A stretch of DNA of 56,990 nucleotides from CAYLOP01 sp964385305 (lineage in GTDB: Bacteria; Chloroflexota; Anaerolineae; Anaerolineales; E44-bin32): positions 1-56,990 of the forward strand of contig CAYLOP010000006.1 in NCBI GenBank assembly GCA_964385305.1. Direction: 5' to 3'. Numbering within the stretch: the stretch's first letter is position 1; the number at the start of each line of letters is the position of its first letter. The position numbers were made by a program, and so were the translations under genes. The notes beneath the pieces were generated by a model, which had not been told where the DNA came from, made no database searches, and saw nothing but the letters and a program-made list of their open reading frames with translations. Positions 50,813 through 56,990 of the stretch are shown piece after piece.

Positions 50813-52411
50813 ATGTTGACAAGCAGACGGTTTGGGTCAACGCCACGCGCGATCGTATTTATTCTGATCGGCGTTATCGCCGCGAGCGTCGTGCTCATCT
50901 TCACACCTTATGGCGCCGGGGTGACGGATGACTCAGTCTTCTATCTCAGTGGTGCACAAAGTGTCTTGGAGCGGGGAGATCTGAGCTGGTCGGTTGGCGG
51001 GGAAGAACGCGAGCCGCTGACCCACTTTCCCCCGCTATATCCGCTCGTACTCGCCGGGAACGGTTGGCTAGGCCTCGATATTATGCATGACGCTGGTCTT
51101 TTGGGTGCGATTCTGTTTGGCTGCTGTGTGGCGGCCATTGGGTGGGTGGTCTACCGTCATTCCTCCTCTGTTGGCGCCAGCCTGTCAGCAGCGATCCTGG
51201 CGCTTGTTTCCCCTATCATGCTTGGCATCTACACCATGGTATGGTCGGAGGTTTTGTTCCTGCTGCTACTCGTGCTGACGATCGCATGCCTCGCAGAGGC
51301 GATCCTTGGGAGGGGTTTTCGTGCTGTCATCGTTGCAGGGATTCTTGCTGGTCTTGCTTGCCTCACCCGCTATGCTGGTGTCTCTCTGATCGCGGCGGGT
51401 ATTGTAGGCCTTCTATTTTTAAAACGAGGCAATTGGCGTGGGAGGATCATTGTCTCTCTCACGTTCACGGTGATCGCCAGCCTCCCGCTCTTGGGATGGT
51501 TCCTACGCAACGCGGTGATTGTGGGAGCAGTGGCGAATCGTGTAATAGGCTACCATCCCATTACAACCACTAATCTTTACACTGCAGCCTATACCATCTC
51601 GGTTTGGCTTTTACCGGGAATGTATGCTTTTCGCATTCGTGTCGCGTTTGTGTTATTCCTGGGTTTATTGGCTGGAGGTTACCTCCTTCGTAATACACTA
51701 ATATCCAGTCGTTCGAGAGACCGGATTCCCGCTCAGCTTAGTAACCGTCTGCGCATAACTTGGTTGCTAGTGTTCATAGAAATCCTGTATGTGGCGGTGC
51801 TCGTCCTTTCGCTTACGTTTGTCGATGCATCCACACGACTCAATGCCCGTATTCTCTCACCCGCATACTTGATTGTCCTGCTATTGCTTTTTCTCGTTTG
51901 TGACTTCCGTTGGCTCTCCTTGCGTGCAAGAAGATTCGCCGCGACTCTCGCGGTTGGTTTATGGTTGATCGCGGTGGTGTTCTATGTCATGCAGAGTTAC
52001 CCGGACCTTGAGCGAATGCGCGTCGAGGGGCGTGGTTTCAGCGGGCGAGGATGGGTGCAATCAGAGACGGTGCAAGCTGTCAGGGAACTGGAGCAGGGCG
52101 GCACACTCTATTCGACGGAGGGGCTTGCACTCCAGTATCTGACGGGGAGAGCTGCCTACTGGGTGCCGGAGAAGATCAGGACGCTCGAAGGAATGTTGGA
52201 TGTGAACTATGAATCCAACATGGTCCTTATGCGAGAACGACTCAAGCGACCTGGCAGTGCCTTGATCCTGTTCAACAGCTCCTTCGTGGCGACTCGGCCC
52301 GAGTTGCCGAGCAAAGAAGAGATCATCGAAGGTCTTGAATTGCTGGTGGAAGCAAGCGACGGTGCGATCTATGTTGATCCTTTGAATGCTTTAGAAGATG
52401 ATGGGTCCTAG
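50813..52411 (+). CDS. GT-C membrane protein (GT39-like)
   Basis: A 532-residue polytopic protein. After the first helix comes TPYGAGVTDDSVFYLSGAQ near 30-48 with an Asp pair in the first loop and HFPPLYPLVLAGNGWL near 72, the GT-C (PMT/ArnT-like) pattern. About eleven membrane helices and a C-terminal soluble tail follow. Start codons at 50768, 50795 and 50813 are in frame; the last has a good GACGAGGA eight bases upstream. Substrate unknown. Confidence 0.78.
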   Translation: MLTSRRFGSTPRAIVFILIGVIAASVVLIFTPYGAGVTDDSVFYLSGAQSVLERGDLSWSVGGEEREPLTHFPPLYPLVLAGNGWLGLDIMHDAGLLGAILFGCCVAAIGWVVYRHSSSVGASLSAAILALVSPIMLGIYTMVWSEVLFLLLLVLTIACLAEAILGRGFRAVIVAGILAGLACLTRYAGVSLIAAGIVGLLFLKRGNWRGRIIVSLTFTVIASLPLLGWFLRNAVIVGAVANRVIGYHPITTTNLYTAAYTISVWLLPGMYAFRIRVAFVLFLGLLAGGYLLRNTLISSRSRDRIPAQLSNRLRITWLLVFIEILYVAVLVLSLTFVDASTRLNARILSPAYLIVLLLLFLVCDFRWLSLRARRFAATLAVGLWLIAVVFYVMQSYPDLERMRVEGRGFSGRGWVQSETVQAVRELEQGGTLYSTEGLALQYLTGRAAYWVPEKIRTLEGMLDVNYESNMVLMRERLKRPGSALILFNSSFVATRPELPSKEEIIEGLELLVEASDGAIYVDPLNALEDDGS

Positions 52412-52575
52412 CCACAATGACGAAACCAACAGTGCTTTCGTGAGCATAGGCATCTTCCTGTGAAAATGTGTAATTTGCAGGGGATGTCGTTACTTGGGCA
52501 AGCAGTCCGGCACGTTTCCAGTTCGTGTTTTTCTCGTGAAGTTCGATGGACTTTATGTAATAAGGAAGATCGTCA

Positions 52576-53574
52576 ATGAATAGAGCTCGTTCACATAAAG
52601 ATCCGTTAGTATCGATCGTCACACCCTCCTTTAACCAGGCGAAATACCTGGAAGATACCTTGCGCTCTGTTCTCAACCAGGATTACCCGAACCTTGAATA
52701 CATCGTGATCGACGGCTGTTCCACCGATGGCAGCCAGGAGATCATCCAGAAATATGCGGACCGCCTCGCGTATTGGGTGTCCGAGCCCGATGAGGGGCAG
52801 GCGGATGCGATCAACAAGGGTTTGCGGTGTGCAAGCGGCGAGATCGTCGCCTGGCTGAATTCGGATGATGCCTATATGGCCGGCGCGATCCGTGAGGCTG
52901 TCGAGACGTTGCAGGCGCATCCTGAGGTTGGCATGGTGTATGCGGATGGTTTGATGGTCGACGCGGAAGGCCATTTGCTCGATCCCCACCGCTATCGTAC
53001 CTACACGGCGCTCGACTTACTCTGTTTCGAGGTCCTTCTCCAGCCGACGGTTTTCATGAGACGCGCGGCGTTGGAAGCGGCGGGTTATCTAGGGGAGGAA
53101 TACCACCTGATCCTGGATCATGAATTATGGATCCGAATCGCCTCTCGTAATCCGATCGTGCATGTCCCATCCTTCTGGGCGATCGAGCGCAGCCACGCAG
53201 AAGCGAAGACGATCGCCCTTGCGGCGGGTTGGGTGGAGGAAGCGCAGAGGTTCCTGGAGCAAGCTGAGAAATCCGAGGATTTAGGTCCGCTCATTAAAGA
53301 GAACCACGTTCGGATCACAGCCAGCTTCAACACCTTTGCCGCCCGGCGCCTGATTGACGCGGGTTCGTACGGTGAAGCTGCACGCCGCTTATCCCGTGCG
53401 TTGTTCGGGTACCCGCCGGTTGTATTTCGGTATTGGTATAAAGCTGTACAAGCAGTCTTCAGCGCACTCGGACTTGCCGAGTTGTTCTTCGCTTACCGGA
53501 GAATACGGCGCCAGCTCAAGTATCGGACCGCTCGCGTTACCATTGGCGAGCGGGGTGGGGAGTTTCAACAATAG
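52576..53574 (+). CDS. Glycosyltransferase family 2
   Basis: A 332-residue GT-A enzyme with VSIVTPSFNQAKYLEDTLRS near 12, YIVIDGCSTDGSQE near 42, EPDEGQADAINKG near 74 and WLNSDDAYM near 97 (DD metal motif). Its family resembles WcaA-like and rhamnosyl/galactosyl transferases, though donors cannot be predicted. The 164 bases upstream hold no gene. Confidence 0.88.
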   Translation: MNRARSHKDPLVSIVTPSFNQAKYLEDTLRSVLNQDYPNLEYIVIDGCSTDGSQEIIQKYADRLAYWVSEPDEGQADAINKGLRCASGEIVAWLNSDDAYMAGAIREAVETLQAHPEVGMVYADGLMVDAEGHLLDPHRYRTYTALDLLCFEVLLQPTVFMRRAALEAAGYLGEEYHLILDHELWIRIASRNPIVHVPSFWAIERSHAEAKTIALAAGWVEEAQRFLEQAEKSEDLGPLIKENHVRITASFNTFAARRLIDAGSYGEAARRLSRALFGYPPVVFRYWYKAVQAVFSALGLAELFFAYRRIRRQLKYRTARVTIGERGGEFQQ

Positions 53575-53657
53575 TTTGGAGTTAAAGTCATCAACCTTAA
53601 GATACCAAGGTGAGGTTATTTTGCCGATCTCGATATCTATACCAAGGCCAGGAACAT

Positions 53658-55256
53658 ATGACGACACTTAAACGCATCCCCTTCCATCCCATTCTCTTTG
53701 GGCTCTACCCTGTCCTAGCACTTTTCGCTGGGAACATTCGAGAAGTTGAATGGGTGGCCATCCTCCGGCCTTTGATCCTCGCATGGGGAATCGTGATCAT
53801 TTTTACGCTCGTCTTCCGGTTGTTGTTGGGCGATATTCATCGTGCAGCCGCCGCAAGTTCGGTTCTCTCTCTTCTCACGCTTTCCTACGGCCACATTTAC
53901 AGCCTTATCCACCAACCCAATGTATTAGGGGTGGCGATTGCGAGGCATCGCTTTTTCTTCCCCCTTATTTTGGCTATCGCTGCGATTTGGGTGTGGTGGG
54001 TGGCAAGGAAGATGGCTCGACCTCAAGCGTTCACGAGTGCGTTCAATTTCATGTCCATCGTGATTTTAATTTTTCCCATCCTTCAGATTGCTGACTTTCA
54101 GATTCGGACGATGAGAACTAGATCAGGCGAGGGAGGCTCGTTGGCGCAGGTCGACCTTGACCTCGATAGGTACCGCCTGCCAGATGGTGAAACCCCGCCT
54201 GATGTTTACTACATCATCTTGGACGGGTATGGCCGTGATGATGTCCTGCAGACATTTTTCGAAATTGATAATGCCCCGTTCCTGGCAACGCTCGAAGACC
54301 TCGGCTTCTATATCCCCCGTTGCAGTCAATCCAACTATGGTATGACGACGCTTTCCCTGTCGTCCAGCCTCAATATGGCTTACATCGAGGATCTGGATGT
54401 TGATTTGGGTCAAGCGGATTTAAGCTCTTTCGGTGAATTAACGCATCATAGCAAGGTGCGTACCATCTTTGAGAACCTGGGATACCAGATCGTCTCTATT
54501 GAAAGTGGATACTACGTTACGGAATGGAGAGATAGCGATCTCTTCTATTCCATAAATGCAAGCGCACCAAGATTGACCAGTGGCTTGAATCCCTTTGAAT
54601 CCATTTTCCTCGGGGGTACGCTTGGAAAGTTATTGGTCGATTTTCAGTATTTACTGCCTGATGAAGTCTCGGTATTTCTCAATAGTGCCTATACTGAGCA
54701 CCGAGAGATCATCCTTTATACCCTTGATACACTTGAAGAGCTTTCCAAGATAGAGGGTCCAAAATTTGTGATGGCGCATATCATCGCGCCACATGAGCCC
54801 TTTGTGTTTGGTCCCAATGGGGAATTTGTAACCCAGACGGAAACCTTCACATTGAAGGGGGATATTTTCAGGACGGACAAGGAGGACTATCTCGTGGGGT
54901 ATGGTGGTCAAGTACGCTACTTGAACATAAGAGTGGAGCAATTGGCACGCAAGCTTATCTCCCAGTCTCGCACACCTCCGATCATCATTTTCCAGGGCGA
55001 CCACGGTCCTTTAGGGGGACCTTTTACATCGTCTCAAGCTAGAATGTCTATTTTTAACGCCTATTATCTGCCTGGTGGGGGCAACCAATATCTCTACCCC
55101 ACGATCTCGCCTGTCAACAGCTTTCGTGTAATCCTTAATGCGTACTTTAACGGCGATTTGGAATTGCTGGACGACGTTGCATATATATCTGGGTATAATG
55201 AGCCTTTCCGTTTCTCTATCATCCAAGAAACGCGTGAAAGTTGTTTCAAAGATTAG
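53658..55256 (+). CDS. Membrane-anchored alkaline-phosphatase/sulfatase-fold transferase, copy 1
   Basis: A 532-residue protein with four to five N-terminal membrane helices (about 1-165) followed by a soluble domain. PPDVYYIILDGYGRDD near 185 holds the first metal Asp, SQSNYGMTTLSLSS near 232 is the likely Thr/Ser nucleophile segment, MAHIIAPHEPFVFG near 380 and FQGDHGPLG near 455 supply metal His/Asp residues. This layout is that of sulfatase-like hydrolase/transferases such as LtaS- or EptA-type enzymes. It probably adds a phospho-linked group to surface glycan. The ATG 53658 is used because the preceding in-frame codons lack the conserved MTTLKRIPFHP start. It is paralogous to the next gene. 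Confidence 0.7.
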   Translation: MTTLKRIPFHPILFGLYPVLALFAGNIREVEWVAILRPLILAWGIVIIFTLVFRLLLGDIHRAAAASSVLSLLTLSYGHIYSLIHQPNVLGVAIARHRFFFPLILAIAAIWVWWVARKMARPQAFTSAFNFMSIVILIFPILQIADFQIRTMRTRSGEGGSLAQVDLDLDRYRLPDGETPPDVYYIILDGYGRDDVLQTFFEIDNAPFLATLEDLGFYIPRCSQSNYGMTTLSLSSSLNMAYIEDLDVDLGQADLSSFGELTHHSKVRTIFENLGYQIVSIESGYYVTEWRDSDLFYSINASAPRLTSGLNPFESIFLGGTLGKLLVDFQYLLPDEVSVFLNSAYTEHREIILYTLDTLEELSKIEGPKFVMAHIIAPHEPFVFGPNGEFVTQTETFTLKGDIFRTDKEDYLVGYGGQVRYLNIRVEQLARKLISQSRTPPIIIFQGDHGPLGGPFTSSQARMSIFNAYYLPGGGNQYLYPTISPVNSFRVILNAYFNGDLELLDDVAYISGYNEPFRFSIIQETRESCFKD

Positions 55257-55324
55257 ACGACCAAATGCATGCGGTGGGGGCTGTTTAGGACTTAGATAAA
55301 CATAAAAGGCAAGAGGTGCCATAC

Positions 55325-56911
55325 GTGACTTGGATTAAGCGAATTCCTATTCACCCATTCTTGTTGGGCTTATATCCTGTCTTCGCGTTGATCGCATACA
55401 ATGTGAGTCAAATCAAATTGAGTGATACGCTGAGATCCCTGGGCGTATCCATCATTGGGCTGCTTGTGTGGTGGCTGATTTTGAGACTGATCATCCGAGA
55501 CACTCGTAAGGCGGCGTTGGCCTGTACGTTGTCTGCGCTGCTGTTCTTTTCGTATGGTCATGCCTATGCCTACCTGGAGCGTTTATCCATTTTCGGCGCT
55601 CAAATTGGTCGTCATCGCTATCTGTTGCCGATCTGGCTGGGTTTGTTAGCTATAGGTATATGGTGGGTTGCGATCAAGTTGCGTGATGTGTCCTCGCTGA
55701 CGATGGCGCTGAATGTTACCTCCGTGATAGCCATCGTTTTCCCCTTGGTACAAATTGGATCTTACGAAGTACGACTGATGGCGGCTCAATCGGAGATTGT
55801 TGCTCGGTCATCAAATCTATGTGAAACCAGTTTATCCGCCGGCGAATCACCTCCAGATGTGTATTATCTCATCCTGGATGCGTATACGCGGGAGGACGTT
55901 CTCCAAGAAGTCTATGGATTTGATAACAGCGAGTTTCTTGATACGATGCGCAGCATGGGCTTCTACCTCGCGCCCTTGAGCCAGAGCAACTATGGTTTCA
56001 CTGGTCTATCCTTGGCTTCCTCGCTCAACTTGGATTACCTTGAAAACCTTGATGATCGCCTTGTCGAAGGAAACTCGCACGATCTGACGCCGCTTTGGCC
56101 GTTGCTGACCAAGAGCGTGGTACGCGAAAACTTGGAATGCTTGGGATATAAAGTTGTTACGTTCGACAGCGGCTATTACTGGAGTGGCTGGCCTGATGCC
56201 GATCTATATTTTAATTATGCAAGTACGATCGTAAACAAAATGGAAAACACTGGGGGCATCAATGCTTTCGAATCCTTGCTTATAAACAACTCTGCGGTCT
56301 TTGTTCTAACGGATGCCGCTGAGATTCTTCCCCATTTCATCCAAAATGACCTGGAGAATCCACGCCGAGAGCATTGGAGCCGCATACTTTATCTGCTTGA
56401 CTGCCTTGAGCGCAAGGTGCCGATGATTGAAGGACCGAAATTTGTTTTTGCCCATGTGTTGATCCCTCATACGCCGTTTGTGTTTGGCCCCAATGGGGAA
56501 TATAAGCCGCAATCCGGGGCTTTTACCCTAGACGGTAGTCAGCGGGAAATGACCTTTGAAGAAAGGACTGAAGGTTACACGGATCAAGTTCAATATGTGA
56601 ACGATAGGATTGAAAAGGCTGTGAGGGCTATCCTGGAAGAATCGGATCGCCCGCCAGTGATCATCATCCAGGGGGATCATGGGCTTGATGGGCCTATTGC
56701 AAGCCAGATGGCGATTATCAATGCCTACTACCTTCCCGATGATGGGAAAGCCCTTCTTTACGAGACGATAACTCCTGTAAATTCATTTCGAATCGTGTTC
56801 GATCATTACTTCGGCGGCAATTACGGTGCGCTTGAGGATAGGAGCTTTTACTCCAGACATGCAAATCCTTTCAACTTCACGCAGGTGCCAACGCCGCAAG
56901 CGGGTGAATGA
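55325..56911 (+). CDS. Membrane-anchored alkaline-phosphatase/sulfatase-fold transferase, copy 2
   Basis: A 528-residue paralogue of the upstream gene. The N-terminus TWIKRIPIHPFLLGLYPV aligns with copy 1, followed by PPDVYYLILDAYTRED near 177, SQSNYGFTGLSLASS near 222, FAHVLIPHTPFVFGPNGEY near 377 and IIQGDHGLDG near 447. GTG 55325 is chosen by alignment to copy 1; a GTG three codons earlier is also possible. Loss of the LDGYG glycine, replaced by LDAYT, and SxNYGFT spacing suggest that the two copies differ in substrate. Confidence 0.68.
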   Translation: MTWIKRIPIHPFLLGLYPVFALIAYNVSQIKLSDTLRSLGVSIIGLLVWWLILRLIIRDTRKAALACTLSALLFFSYGHAYAYLERLSIFGAQIGRHRYLLPIWLGLLAIGIWWVAIKLRDVSSLTMALNVTSVIAIVFPLVQIGSYEVRLMAAQSEIVARSSNLCETSLSAGESPPDVYYLILDAYTREDVLQEVYGFDNSEFLDTMRSMGFYLAPLSQSNYGFTGLSLASSLNLDYLENLDDRLVEGNSHDLTPLWPLLTKSVVRENLECLGYKVVTFDSGYYWSGWPDADLYFNYASTIVNKMENTGGINAFESLLINNSAVFVLTDAAEILPHFIQNDLENPRREHWSRILYLLDCLERKVPMIEGPKFVFAHVLIPHTPFVFGPNGEYKPQSGAFTLDGSQREMTFEERTEGYTDQVQYVNDRIEKAVRAILEESDRPPVIIIQGDHGLDGPIASQMAIINAYYLPDDGKALLYETITPVNSFRIVFDHYFGGNYGALEDRSFYSRHANPFNFTQVPTPQAGE

Positions 56912-56917
56912 AATTCA

Positions 56918-56933
56918 GTTGTTCTTAAACAAC
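56918..56933. other. Small hairpin downstream of the last gene
   Basis: GTTGTT (56918-56923) and AACAAC (56928-56933) form a 6-bp stem with a 4-base loop just after the stop codon at 56909-56911. No T run follows, so a terminator is not claimed. The last 57 bases of the window contain no recognised gene. Confidence 0.3.
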
Positions 56934-56990
56934 AAATTGCTTTCCTTCACCCGGCAAGTCGATGACAGACATTGAGGTCATGCATGGGGG

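Overview
The window is about 57 kb of one bacterial chromosome, with genes almost all on the + strand, closely packed and often overlapping by 1-16 bases. GTG and TTG starts are common. An FMN-riboswitch-controlled RibX/RibY-type flavin transporter, a surface-polysaccharide locus full of GT-C and GT2 glycosyltransferases, and an EPS-type MarR-like regulator together suggest Chloroflexota (Anaerolineae-like). This is inference; no rRNA or marker phylogeny is available here. No rRNA, tRNA, CRISPR array, insertion sequence or phage gene was seen.

Region 1 (1-10119) is housekeeping. It holds the 3' end of pstB, phoU, an orphan asparagine-synthetase-like gene, and an FMN riboswitch with terminator followed by a three-gene ABC uptake system (ribX, ribY, ATPase). 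A bidirectional terminator follows, then two minus-strand genes (DUF4349 lipoprotein, calcineurin-type phosphoesterase). A divergent promoter then drives tsaE-tsaB-rimI-udg (family 4 uracil-DNA glycosylase).

Region 2 (10150-29683) starts the polysaccharide locus: a nucleotide-sugar dehydrogenase and epimerase, a Wzx-type flippase, a GT4 enzyme and two GT-C membrane proteins. A strong promoter at 17922 then reads into GDP-mannose 4,6-dehydratase, a polyprenyl-phosphate GT2 and another GT-C. A MarR-like regulator at 22082 has, over its own -10 box, a 17-bp palindrome nearly identical to one over the promoter at 17922. After it come a close relative of plant GDP-mannose 3,5-epimerase, an LPG-synthase-TM-like protein, a large membrane protein, two more sugar epimerases including a GDP-L-fucose-synthase-like enzyme, and the Wzm permease.

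Region 3 (29716-50704) holds Wzt with a C-terminal glycan-binding domain, two long GT-B capsule-type enzymes, methyltransferases, GTs and three separate CMP-acid-sugar modules. Module A is NeuB with SAF, NeuC, an N-formyltransferase, a deacetylase and NeuA. Module B is a Gfo/Idh oxidoreductase, an SDR, NeuA fused to a KdsC-type HAD phosphatase, and a short NeuB without SAF. Module C is a divergent NeuA-like enzyme followed by a 2-hydroxyacid dehydrogenase and an SDR. The layout predicts a capsule- or exopolysaccharide-like heteropolymer carrying fucose- and L-galactose-type GDP sugars and several nonulosonic or related acids, one possibly N-formylated, exported by Wzm/Wzt and/or Wzx.

Region 4 (50813-56911) holds a GT-C protein, a GT2 and two tandem paralogous membrane proteins with an alkaline-phosphatase/sulfatase-fold domain, perhaps adding phospho-substituents to the glycan.
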